A stretch of DNA of 64,000 nucleotides, taken from Saprospiraceae bacterium. GTDB lineage: Bacteria > Bacteroidota > Bacteroidia > Chitinophagales > Saprospiraceae. The translations under genes were made by a program, and so were the position numbers. The notes under the pieces were generated by a model. It made no database searches. It was not told where the DNA came from and saw only the letters and a list, made by a program, of their open reading frames with translations. The stretch spans positions 1 to 64,000 of the forward strand of contig JAHDHL010000027.1 in the NCBI GenBank assembly GCA_020631355.1, read 5' to 3'. Positions 1 to 8,714 of the stretch are shown here, one piece after another (position 1 is the stretch's first letter; each line of letters begins with the position of its first letter).

Positions 1-544
1 CGGAGGTGTAGCCCTCGCTACGGAGTAATACGTTACCAGATGCATCCAATAAGGCAAAATAGTATTCGCCATCATGGGTGAAATTGCTGAATTCGGGGTG
101 GGTTTCGGCCCTTTGATGTCCTTGGTAAGCATCACACTCCAGATACTCGTCTACATTCTTATTATTGGTCAAGGATGCCAAGTAGGCAGCCCTTTTACTT
201 GGCAGTAGTAACCAAGCGGCTTCCTCCGAATCAACAGGACAAGTGATGGCAATCTCCTGATGATTACCTGCACGGAGAGATAATCCATACTTCCCTTTAC
301 CAAAGTCAAGCAGCTTGTAACGCTTTTCAATGGACTCATTCTTCTTGACGGATTTGATACCATTGTCCCTTCCTCTTTCTGATGTATACCCCTCGCTACG
401 AAATACGACCTTGCCTGCTTCGATATATGCAAAGTAATACTCGCCATTTTCTTCACTGAAAAACTTAGTGAAACCATCCTCTGCCACAGGATGTCCCAAG
501 TAATCACCACAATCCAAGTAGTCATCAAGTGTGTTATTCTTCAT
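1..544 (-). CDS. DUF1508 (YegP-like) repeat protein, 3' end outside the window
   Basis: Reading the minus strand from ATG at 542-544 gives an open frame that runs off the left edge (about 181 codons seen, no stop). The translation starts MKNNTLDDYLDCGDY and holds at least two copies of the DUF1508 pattern: GEYYFAYIEAGKVVFRSEGY near residue 28 and GEYYFALLDASGNVLLRSEG near residue 158, the first followed by the usual DNGIKSVKKN helix. Each copy is preceded by a linker of the type DDYLDCGDYLGHP / DEYLECDAYQGHQ, so the protein is built as linker-domain repeats. Proteins of this family are small alpha-beta domains of unclear function found in tandem in many bacteria. No signal peptide is seen, so it is probably cytoplasmic. 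Family assignment is by motif recognition; the total number of repeats cannot be seen here. Confidence 0.8.
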   Translation of the reverse strand, partial: MKNNTLDDYLDCGDYLGHPVAEDGFTKFFSEENGEYYFAYIEAGKVVFRSEGYTSERGRDNGIKSVKKNESIEKRYKLLDFGKGKYGLSLRAGNHQEIAITCPVDSEEAAWLLLPSKRAAYLASLTNNKNVDEYLECDAYQGHQRAETHPEFSNFTHDGEYYFALLDASGNVLLRSEGYTS

Positions 545-1180
545 TTTGTCTTACGTTTTATAATGCAGTTATGATAGACAATGCAATGTGTTGGTTTTAA
601 GGAAGCTATGGGAAGTAATTGTATTCTTTATGCTGACTGGCTCATTACTAAAATTAACAATCTTTATGAGTTTTCCAAAATATCAGTCATTTCCAAACAA
701 CAATTAAAAGCATGATTTAATGGGGTTATTATCCTCCTAGAATTGTATACAAATACGAAATCTAATTAGAATGGATGCCACATAAAGGATATTGTCTCCA
801 TCATCCTATACTTAGGTAAGCCAACAGATAAACAGATAGTGTATATGTGACACTACTTTTACACTATTATTTGTTCTGATTATGTTAGTAACTTATTCCA
901 ACATACCATAAACACTAATTGATTTATTAATTTATTTTACATAGATTTAATTCAATTAGGATATATTACATGAATGATAATTAGGTATAACAAGTCAATT
1001 CACTACCCAAACTAATAAATTCGATACTTTTTATTTTGTGACAACGATATCATGATATTCAACTCTTTTAGTGTCAGAAAAGAGGGCTTGTCACATTAGT
1101 ATTTTTATCAAAGGAGGCTGTTTAACCCAGAGTTTTCCAACCCTATTCAGTATGCCTCCGAACCATGAAACCTGTCGGAT
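545..1180. other. 636-bp intergenic region between divergent genes, no coding sequence seen
   Basis: Very AT-rich stretch that must carry the promoters of the divergent DUF1508 protein and CheB-CheR-kinase genes. I found no convincing open frame, tRNA or perfect TAnnTTTG promoter element. The only structure noted is a GGAGGC (1113-1118) / GCCTCC (1154-1159) complementary pair close to the start of the downstream kinase gene, which could form a long-loop stem in its leader. Confidence 0.5.
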
Positions 1181-4100
1181 ATGAAAAACAAAAAAGATTA
1201 CCTACTCAAATCTTCTCCCAAGAACAAGCATTCTGGCAAGAGTACCAGAATAGTGGGTATTGGTGCATCAGCAGGAGGATTAGAAGCCTTAGAAGCATTT
1301 TTCGGAAGTGTTCCTAAAGAAAGTCCTTTTGCGTTTGTAGTCATACTGCATTTATCTCCGGATTATAAGAGTCTTATGGGACAACTGCTTTCCAAGCATA
1401 CCCACATGCAAATCCACACAGCCAAGAATGGTATCACTGTCGAAACCAACAATGTTTATCTGATTCCCCCAAAGATGACAATGACCATTAAGAACCAGAA
1501 GCTCTTTCTACATGAGAGGCAACAGGAAAAGATACCATCCTATACCATAGATATATTTTTCAAATCACTAGCGGAGGATGAGGGTGAACATGCCATTGGC
1601 ATCATACTTTCAGGGACCGGAAGTGATGGAATACGTGGTTTGAAAGCGATCAAGGAAGTTGGTGGTATGTTAATGGTACAAGAACCCCATTCTGCCAAAT
1701 TTGACGGAATGCCACTCAATGCCATCACGACAGGGTTGGTGGATTATATCCTTACCCCTACCAAAATGCCCAATGAACTACTACATTTCATCAATCATGA
1801 TGCTAACATCAATATTCCACTCAAGTTAGAAACAGACATTGGGGATCATCTGCAAAATATCCTCCGTACCATAAAGAAAACAACACAGGTTGATTTTAAT
1901 TTTTACAAACGGGATACGATTATCAGGAGGATTCATCGGAGAATGAATATCAACAAGTTCACCGATTTATTCAAATACTCAGAATTCCTACTCCACAACG
2001 AACAAGAAACGCGTATTCTTCAGAAAGAATTACTCATTGGGGTTACCAAATTCTTCAGGGACGAATCCGTCTATTCTTACATGGAAACCAATATTATCCC
2101 AGAAGTATTCAATCATTCCCAAAGAAACCAAATCAGGGTTTGGAGTGTTGCTTGTTCCACAGGAGAAGAAGCCTATTCCCTTGCCATTCTATTACATGAG
2201 CATTCCGAGAGAATGGAACATGATTTTGACATCAAGATATTCGCTTCGGACATAGACCCTGATGCCATCAACAAGGCCAGTATCGGTCGCTACCCCGAGA
2301 GTATCGTAGATGATCTGAGTCCACAACGACTCAACAAATACTTTGTAAAACAAGGTGATGAATATCAGGTAATCCGAACCCTGAGGGACATGATCATATT
2401 CACCGTTCACGATATTAATAAGGATGCCCCGTTCAACAAGCTCAATCTTATCTCTTGTAGGAATTTGCTGATTTACTTCCAAACTGCACTTCAACGAAAA
2501 ACTTTCCAGATACTCAACTTCGCCCTGAACGAAAAAGGTATCCTTCTTTTAGGAACCAGCGAAAGTGCCGATAATATGAAAGCACTGTTCACACCTGTGA
2601 GTTCGAAACATAAGATTTATCGTTCTATCAGGACGACCAAACTTTTGAACATCAAGGATTACAATCTTCCCAAACTACAATCCATTCCTTCTGCCCCACC
2701 CAACCCTTTCTTTGGTTCGATATCTTCCCGATATACGAAATCGGACGAATTGAGGGAACTGGAGGTCGTTACCAAGATCCTTTGTAAGGAACATTCTACC
2801 CTTACCATACTCATCGACCAACAGAATAACTTCATCAGATATTTCGGGAATGCCAAAAAATTCCTTTTCCTACCTGAAAGACTGGATAATGTGAATATTC
2901 TCAGCATGATGAATAATGACCTCTCAATTCCTTTGAGTACAGCACTCAAAAGGGCATTCGAGACGATGGAAAGTGTCCAGTATAATGGAATCTCCTTTGA
3001 TAAGTCACAGGATATTGAGCAACAAGAGAAAGTGAATCTCATCGACCTCAACATCATCCCTTACAAGATGCCCAACCAGTATATGACTTATGCTGTCATT
3101 AGCATCAGTGAATCCCAACTGGACAGGAAGCAGCATGAGGATATCAAGATATACAATATCGACAATAATGCAAGGATGCGGATTTATGACCTTGAACAGG
3201 AGTTGAAATCCACAAGGGAAAATCTTCAGGCTACCATAGAGGAACTCCAAACCTCCAACGAAGAACTCATTGCAGCCAATGAGGAATTACAATCCACAAA
3301 TGAGGAATTGCAATCTGTCAATGAGGAATTGTACACCATCAATTCGGAACACCAAGCGAATATTCTTGAGCTTACAGAATTAAATGATGATGTCAATAAT
3401 CTGCTACAAAGTACAGAGATAGGCACCTTGTTCCTAGATAGTAAACTAAGAATCAGAAAATTCAACAATTCCATTCAGGAACAGGTCAATATTACGGAAT
3501 CAGATATTGGCAGGCCTATCAATCATTTTGCAACAAACCTTATTTACCCTGATTTACAAAAAGATGTTGAAGCTGTATTAGACAAGCTCATTCCTTTCCA
3601 GAAAGAGGTCCAATCCAATAACGAGGAATGGTTCCTTATGAGAATTCTTCCATATCGGACATCCGAAAATCACATCAAGGGAGTCGTGATTACATTTGTG
3701 AATATCAACGAAATGAAAGAAGCTCAGCAACTGAAAAAAATGACAACACAGCTCTCGGATGAAATTGAGCAAAGAAAACAAGTAGAAGAAGAAATCATTC
3801 AGCAAAACGAATCCCTGACCTTACTTTTCGAGGCTCTTCCGGATCTCTATCTTAGGATGGATGGCATCGGGACTATCCTGAATTTCAAGGAGGGTTCACT
3901 TGCTCCATTTGTACCGGATGCGGATATACTCAACAAAAACATCAGTGCCATCCTACCTAACCATACCATAACATTGGTGATGGATACCATCAAGGAAGTA
4001 ATAGGAAAAAAGGTTCCGCTACAATTGGATATTGAAATCCCCAATCAAGAAAAGAACAATATTTTCGAAACCCGCTTCCTGCCTACATCCAATGGGGAAG

Positions 4101-5254
4101 TAGTTGCGGTGATGCGTGATATTACGAAAGACAGGGACATTCAGAAAAAGGTAATCAGCCAAGGAAAGGAATTACAACTATTCTTCGATTCCTTACCTGA
4201 CTTATATTTCAGACTTAGTCATGATGGTATATTCAAAGATGTAAGAATCGGGCACAGCTTCACGCCTTACAAGGATAAAAAGCCGAGTGATATCATAGGT
4301 AAGAAAATCCACAAGGTACTTCCTGAAGATATTGCCCAAATGATTCTGGATGCATCATTGGTAACCTTGGAAAGTAAGGAACCAGGTATTTTATTTTTCC
4401 AAATGAATAAAAAAGGTGAACCAAGGGACCATGAATGCAGGATCATACCAAGTGACAACCAGGAAATTACTGCCGTGGTAAGGGATGTAACCGATATTAG
4501 GGAGAAAGAAAGGGAACTCACCATTCTTGCCAAGAATCTCGAGGTACAAAAACAACAACTGACCACATCCAACAAAGCCTTGGAGCAGTTCGCATATATC
4601 ACTTCCCATGACCTAAAAGAACCTATTCGATCCATTTCCAGTTTCAGTCAGATCTTATATAAGAAACATCGGGAAATTTTTGAAACGGACGAAGATGCTA
4701 TGGAATGCTTCAATTTCATAGCCAATAGTACCAATAGGATGTATGATTTGGTAGAGGGTATTCTTTCCTACGCCAAGTTGGGCCAGAATACATACAGGGT
4801 AAAACCCACCCATGTTCAGTTCGCAATTGATAATGCCGTATCAAATCTAACCGAAAAAATCAAGGAGTCCAATGCTCAGATCATCATAGGGGAAATGCCT
4901 GAAAAAATCATAGGTAATAGTAGTTTACTAACCAGGGTGTTTCAGAATCTCATTTCCAATTCCATTAAATTCGCTCAAAAAGGACAATCCCCCATCATTA
5001 AGATTAATGCCATAGACGAAGTGGATCGGTTTGTCTTTACCATAGAAGACAATGGTAAGGGATTCAACATGAATTATAAGGATCTCATTTTTGAGATGTT
5101 CAAACAGTTGAATTCTGAGGATAAGTTCAGGGGTACAGGTATTGGATTGGCTATTTGCAAGCGAATCATTGAACAACTCAATGGGGAAATGTGGGTCAAA
5201 TCAGAACCCTTTGTTGGTACTACGTTTTTCTTCGGCCTGAATAAGGTCAGTTAA
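1181..5254 (+). CDS. CheB-CheR-PAS-histidine kinase fusion protein
   Basis: A 1,357-residue soluble signalling protein. Residues about 22-205 are a CheB-type methylesterase with the triad visible as GASAGG (S30), LHLSPD (H57) and GTGSDG (D149). Residues about 215-480 are a CheR-type methyltransferase with the SAM-binding ACSTGEEAY, ASDIDPDAI and SCRNLLIYF motifs. A heptad coiled coil rich in NEEL repeats follows near 660-730, then three PAS-like domains (about 735-845, 870-990, 995-1105), a HisKA domain with SHDLKEP (phospho-accepting H1143) and a HATPase domain with DNGKGF and GTGIGLAI. No receiver domain precedes CheB and no chemoreceptor gene is nearby. Such fusions are known in many bacteria; they probably couple methylation chemistry to kinase output rather than classical chemotaxis. 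The ATG at 1181 is the first good start, with a lysine-rich head before the CheB fold. Confidence 0.93.
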   Translation: MKNKKDYLLKSSPKNKHSGKSTRIVGIGASAGGLEALEAFFGSVPKESPFAFVVILHLSPDYKSLMGQLLSKHTHMQIHTAKNGITVETNNVYLIPPKMTMTIKNQKLFLHERQQEKIPSYTIDIFFKSLAEDEGEHAIGIILSGTGSDGIRGLKAIKEVGGMLMVQEPHSAKFDGMPLNAITTGLVDYILTPTKMPNELLHFINHDANINIPLKLETDIGDHLQNILRTIKKTTQVDFNFYKRDTIIRRIHRRMNINKFTDLFKYSEFLLHNEQETRILQKELLIGVTKFFRDESVYSYMETNIIPEVFNHSQRNQIRVWSVACSTGEEAYSLAILLHEHSERMEHDFDIKIFASDIDPDAINKASIGRYPESIVDDLSPQRLNKYFVKQGDEYQVIRTLRDMIIFTVHDINKDAPFNKLNLISCRNLLIYFQTALQRKTFQILNFALNEKGILLLGTSESADNMKALFTPVSSKHKIYRSIRTTKLLNIKDYNLPKLQSIPSAPPNPFFGSISSRYTKSDELRELEVVTKILCKEHSTLTILIDQQNNFIRYFGNAKKFLFLPERLDNVNILSMMNNDLSIPLSTALKRAFETMESVQYNGISFDKSQDIEQQEKVNLIDLNIIPYKMPNQYMTYAVISISESQLDRKQHEDIKIYNIDNNARMRIYDLEQELKSTRENLQATIEELQTSNEELIAANEELQSTNEELQSVNEELYTINSEHQANILELTELNDDVNNLLQSTEIGTLFLDSKLRIRKFNNSIQEQVNITESDIGRPINHFATNLIYPDLQKDVEAVLDKLIPFQKEVQSNNEEWFLMRILPYRTSENHIKGVVITFVNINEMKEAQQLKKMTTQLSDEIEQRKQVEEEIIQQNESLTLLFEALPDLYLRMDGIGTILNFKEGSLAPFVPDADILNKNISAILPNHTITLVMDTIKEVIGKKVPLQLDIEIPNQEKNNIFETRFLPTSNGEVVAVMRDITKDRDIQKKVISQGKELQLFFDSLPDLYFRLSHDGIFKDVRIGHSFTPYKDKKPSDIIGKKIHKVLPEDIAQMILDASLVTLESKEPGILFFQMNKKGEPRDHECRIIPSDNQEITAVVRDVTDIREKERELTILAKNLEVQKQQLTTSNKALEQFAYITSHDLKEPIRSISSFSQILYKKHREIFETDEDAMECFNFIANSTNRMYDLVEGILSYAKLGQNTYRVKPTHVQFAIDNAVSNLTEKIKESNAQIIIGEMPEKIIGNSSLLTRVFQNLISNSIKFAQKGQSPIIKINAIDEVDRFVFTIEDNGKGFNMNYKDLIFEMFKQLNSEDKFRGTGIGLAICKRIIEQLNGEMWVKSEPFVGTTFFFGLNKVS

Positions 5255-5300
5255 ATCAAATCATTCAACTTATGACACATACAGGATTGCTTGTAATAAA

Positions 5301-7214
5301 TTAATTATACATGAATTCCCAAGCGGTCCTGTAAACTCCATTCTGTTCTACATATTCTAGAAAATCCGTGTAGAACTGATGACTACCTATCGTAGCAGAG
5401 TCACCTATAACGACCAATTTTTTCTTGGCGCGTGTCATGGCTACATTCATTCTTCTATAATCCGATAAGAATCCTATTTCCTGCTTTTCATTGGAACGAA
5501 CCAAGGAGATATAAATCACATCCCGTTCCTGCCCTTGGAAAGCATCGATTGTATTCACACTAATGATATCCTTGAATGATTCCAGTTTGGAATCCTCTCC
5601 TATCATTTCCTGCATCACCTTTACCTGTTCACGATACGGGGATATGATGCCTATACTTGGCAGTGAATCGGCTTCGAATTTATCCAATAACAAATAAAGG
5701 TGTTCTTGTAGGATTTGGAATTCATCCGGATTGGATTTTGAGCCTGAATCCCTATTTACCTTTTCCTCAAATCCACAGCCGGCAGTATCAATGAATTCCA
5801 GTGGTTCCTCTCCCTCGACATTCAGTGTCCAATGTTCAACGGTTACATCTGCGAGTAATTTCCCATCATAAAACTGTTGGTTGGAGAATCCCATGATTCT
5901 GTGATTCATCCGGTACTGGACATTCAGCAGATTAACATGGTCGAATCGTTGGATTCCCTTTTCAATGAGTGTGACATTAAGACCTCTCTTGGCAGCCTTA
6001 TTGGATTTTACAGTGGGCGGTAATTGGAAAGGGTCTCCGGCAAGCACCACCTTACTCGCCCTTGAAATCGGTATCCAAGTGGCGGGCTCAAGGGCTTGTG
6101 CGGCCTCATCAATTACGACAGTCTTGAACTTATAACCATCCAGAACAGAGTGGACCGTATTGATGAGTGTACAAGCCACCACATCCGCACCGGAAATGAT
6201 CTGGTCAAGAATTCTTTCTTCCAATTGTCTGGCCCAAGCGGATAATTCGCCAGCTTCCTTAAATAATTCGCCTCGCTCCCTACGAGCAGCAGCATCAAAG
6301 GTTCGTTTGAAACGTTTGGCTTTCCTACGGGCGTCAGCTGCCTGAATCCTGATTTTCTTGATATTCTTGGCCTCTGGATGCTCTGCTAGTCTACCCTCTA
6401 GGGTATGTTGTACCAATGCGTCATCCACCCTTGATATATTACCTATCCGAACAACATTCAGTCCCTCTTGTGATAATTTCAATGTCAGAAGGTCTACTGC
6501 TGCATTACTCGGAGCCGTAACCAAAACAGCATTTTCCTGTTTGGATAATAATTTCACAGCTTGGACCAATGTAGTGGTCTTACCCGTTCCGGGAGGCCCG
6601 TGCAGAATGGAAATATCATAGGCTGCCAATACATGATTGATGGCGGCATTTTGGGATTTATTGAGTAGTGGCACTTCAATAGGATGTTGGGTTTCCCGGA
6701 ATTTCGGCATTCCCTTACCTAGGAATATATCCCTGATTTCAGCCAAACGGTCACCCCTAGCCTTAAGGACTTTCTGAAGAATCTTTTCCATTTCAAGGTA
6801 GGTCCTTTCATCAAACAGCAAATCCACACCTACACTAGCCTTATCGACCCAATCCGGGATATCCTTGGAACTCAGGATGATTTTCATCCTGTTCCTATCA
6901 ATGAACTTAATCACACCCGATTCTTCGTATGGCGGCTTATCATCCCGATTGAAAAATAAGTTGACGGGCATCCCCGAACGAAACTGATGGGACTCACCCA
7001 GATTGGCTGTCCGTTCTCCTATTATGAAAGCCCTTTCGCCATAGGTATATCCTGTCTTATTGATTCGGAATGGATACCAGCACAATCCCTTTTCCTTTTT
7101 CTTACTGAGGGGTAAGGACTGAACGAATTTGCGGAATTGGATGAAATCCTCCTCCTTTTCAATCTTAAGCGTTTCGATGAGCTGCTCTATCTGTTCTAAA
7201 TGCTGGTATGACAT
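5301..7214 (-). CDS. Superfamily 1 DNA/RNA helicase of the UPF1/IGHMBP2 type
   Basis: A 637-residue protein with the full set of SF1 helicase motifs in order: Walker A HGPPGTGKTTT (about residue 206), Walker B VIDEAAQALEP, motif III LAGDPFQLPPTV, motif IV-like VQYRMNHRIM, motif V NTIDAFQGQERDVI and motif VI YRRMNVAMTRAKKKL. The DEAA box and the AFQGQE motif place it with the UPF1-like/IGHMBP2 group (SF1B, 5'-3' polarity in characterised members) rather than UvrD/Rep. The N-terminal about 150 residues resemble the beta-barrel region of that group. Single copies of this helicase are common in Bacteroidota, where the cellular role is not well defined; nucleic-acid repair or RNA metabolism is plausible. 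A perfect palindrome lies directly upstream of the start codon (see separate entry). Confidence 0.92.
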   Translation of the reverse strand: MSYQHLEQIEQLIETLKIEKEEDFIQFRKFVQSLPLSKKKEKGLCWYPFRINKTGYTYGERAFIIGERTANLGESHQFRSGMPVNLFFNRDDKPPYEESGVIKFIDRNRMKIILSSKDIPDWVDKASVGVDLLFDERTYLEMEKILQKVLKARGDRLAEIRDIFLGKGMPKFRETQHPIEVPLLNKSQNAAINHVLAAYDISILHGPPGTGKTTTLVQAVKLLSKQENAVLVTAPSNAAVDLLTLKLSQEGLNVVRIGNISRVDDALVQHTLEGRLAEHPEAKNIKKIRIQAADARRKAKRFKRTFDAAARRERGELFKEAGELSAWARQLEERILDQIISGADVVACTLINTVHSVLDGYKFKTVVIDEAAQALEPATWIPISRASKVVLAGDPFQLPPTVKSNKAAKRGLNVTLIEKGIQRFDHVNLLNVQYRMNHRIMGFSNQQFYDGKLLADVTVEHWTLNVEGEEPLEFIDTAGCGFEEKVNRDSGSKSNPDEFQILQEHLYLLLDKFEADSLPSIGIISPYREQVKVMQEMIGEDSKLESFKDIISVNTIDAFQGQERDVIYISLVRSNEKQEIGFLSDYRRMNVAMTRAKKKLVVIGDSATIGSHQFYTDFLEYVEQNGVYRTAWEFMYN

Positions 7215-7227
7215 GCGGCGAAGTTAG

Positions 7228-7248
7228 GGAACATTTTGGGAATGTTCC
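7228..7248. promoter_or_regulatory. 21-bp palindrome next to the helicase start codon
   Basis: GGAACATT-ttggg-AATGTTCC is a perfect 8+8 inverted repeat with a 5-base spacer, ending 13 bases before the helicase ATG (minus strand, 7212-7214) and about 70 bases past the stop of the upstream gene. It has no following T run on the minus strand, so a terminator is less likely than an operator or a translation-blocking hairpin. Function is inferred only from position and symmetry. Confidence 0.45.
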
Positions 7249-7315
7249 AGTGGGATTGCATTTCTATCCTGACTTTGAATTGACGTAATCCCCATAGAGC
7301 GATTAATATTCAACT

Positions 7316-7954
7316 CTAGGTATCATTTTCCAACCAAAGGAAATGTACAAACTTATGGTATCTGATGATATCGCATAAAAACATGATTTGGTCTTCAGTG
7401 GTTTTGTAAAACCTTGTCATTCCCCTATTCACATATGGGAGTGTATCGGGAGTAAATGCAATTATCTCCTTTGCCAGAATAGAAATATCATCAGGTAATG
7501 ATTTGAATCTTACAAGTATCCAGTTATCGGATGCCCCATATATTTCTATGCCATATGCATCATCAAAATACTTTATTTTTCCCACTATATCATCAAGGGT
7601 AACCCTGGGATTAGTTGCTTGGACATCCTGGAATTTCAATATATCATACTGGGTTTGGAATTGGATGACAGATAACTGTTCAGGTGTTTTTAAATGATTA
7701 TTCAAATCATGTTTTGATATGAATGGATAATATCCTTGGGGCATTAGGATACTCCTTAATTTTCCAAGGGCGATATTCACTTTATCCTTTCCTATTTTAA
7801 AGAATAAGCTGCTATCATCATTTTTCCATTTTAATGTTCCTGAAATTTCAGCATCAATCATCAACACTTCGCCTGAATCCTTGGATTTCAGACGTACGCC
7901 ATCCTTTGAATATTTTTCTATGTATTGAATAATATCTCTATTGAAACCAGACAC
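7316..7954 (-). CDS. Uncharacterised protein with a possible DUF4253-like C-terminus
   Basis: A 212-residue protein without a signal peptide or membrane helix. The last about 100 residues (from about 108) show the pattern YGIEIYGASDNWILVRF, then LPDD, LAKEIIAFTPD, a central T-rich turn and an ending FVHFLWLEND. This spacing of an LAxEI-xx-F-xPD helix followed by a final FLW-acidic motif is what I know from DUF4253 proteins, which are cytoplasmic and of unknown function. The N-terminal half is not recognised. It lies 25 bases downstream of the membrane protein at 7980-8654 on the same strand, so the two are probably co-transcribed. I cannot assign a function; the DUF4253 link is by eye and could be wrong. 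Confidence 0.6.
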   Translation of the reverse strand: MSGFNRDIIQYIEKYSKDGVRLKSKDSGEVLMIDAEISGTLKWKNDDSSLFFKIGKDKVNIALGKLRSILMPQGYYPFISKHDLNNHLKTPEQLSVIQFQTQYDILKFQDVQATNPRVTLDDIVGKIKYFDDAYGIEIYGASDNWILVRFKSLPDDISILAKEIIAFTPDTLPYVNRGMTRFYKTTEDQIMFLCDIIRYHKFVHFLWLENDT

Positions 7955-7979
7955 TACTAAATATTTGTATTGAAGTTTT

Positions 7980-8654
7980 TCAACCTTGAAATTTCACATC
8001 AAATCGCTTCAATCCTTTCAGAAATTGGAACAACCTATCCATTTCATCATTCGAAATAAAATCAATAGGGACATCTGTTTTTTCCTCTTTGGTTGTTATA
8101 ATAATTTTATTTGTATCCATTTCAATTGAATTGATATCACATACATTAATTTCCGTGGATATATTTTCTCCCTTGTCTATCACACAAAATTTAAGGGGAG
8201 CATCATCCTCATCCAATAATCTCACACTTACGAGTGGAACATAAAAAAGAATTTTCAAGGAGAAAAGAAAACAGAAAAGTCCATTTATGATTAAAAATTG
8301 CATATTCTGAATAAGAAGAAATAAATACGATGTCAATCCTACCAGAATAAGATTGACCCCAATTTTTCTCATTCTATCTTTCCTGTCTTTTCTTGTGTGA
8401 ATCCAAATGATTTTTTTCTTGATGGCAGTATTCATTTTGGCTATCTGCCTGTATACCATATTTTTCCTTATCAATAGAATAATGAGTATAACCTGTATCG
8501 TCATTATCATACCTGTGAATGAAAAAGTAACAACAGGTACAATATATGCCGTACATACCATTGCGATAAAAAAGAAAATAGATTGCATCCATGTGGGCAA
8601 CAACCTACACGATTCTACCATCTCGTCCAATATGGGTAGCCGTTTTCTTTTCAT
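7980..8654 (-). CDS. Uncharacterised inner-membrane protein
   Basis: A 224-residue protein with two N-terminal hydrophobic helices (about residues 22-42 and 46-62), a very basic loop containing KKKIIWIHTRKDRKDRMRK, then two further helices (about 97-113 and 119-140). The remaining about 80 residues are soluble, with alternating beta-strand character (DINSIEMDTNKIIITT) and a final amphipathic helix, resembling the small PH-like tails found on YcxB-type or similar membrane proteins. The positive-inside rule puts the basic loop and C-terminal domain in the cytoplasm. A broadly similar design (helices then a short strand-rich tail) is seen in the protein at 10055-11083. No family is recognised with confidence. 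Confidence 0.7.
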   Translation of the reverse strand: MKRKRLPILDEMVESCRLLPTWMQSIFFFIAMVCTAYIVPVVTFSFTGMIMTIQVILIILLIRKNMVYRQIAKMNTAIKKKIIWIHTRKDRKDRMRKIGVNLILVGLTSYLFLLIQNMQFLIINGLFCFLFSLKILFYVPLVSVRLLDEDDAPLKFCVIDKGENISTEINVCDINSIEMDTNKIIITTKEEKTDVPIDFISNDEMDRLFQFLKGLKRFDVKFQG

Positions 8655-8675
8655 ACCGTATGAATAAAGATAGAT

Positions 8676-8705
8676 TAGCGTAGGATGAAAATCAATGTTA
8701 CGCTA
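8676..8705 (-). terminator. Weak hairpin downstream of lysA
   Basis: TAGCGTA (8676-8682) and TACGCTA (8699-8705) can pair just past the lysA stop codon. The stem is only seven pairs and the sequence after it is only moderately T-rich, so this is a tentative terminator that would separate lysA from the membrane protein gene downstream. Confidence 0.35.
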
Positions 8706-8714
8706 GGAAATTGT

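Noticed and set aside
169-528. A minus-strand open frame of about 119 codons at the left edge
   Set aside because: It is an out-of-frame shadow of the DUF1508 repeat gene, which is in another minus-strand frame and gives recognisable protein motifs.
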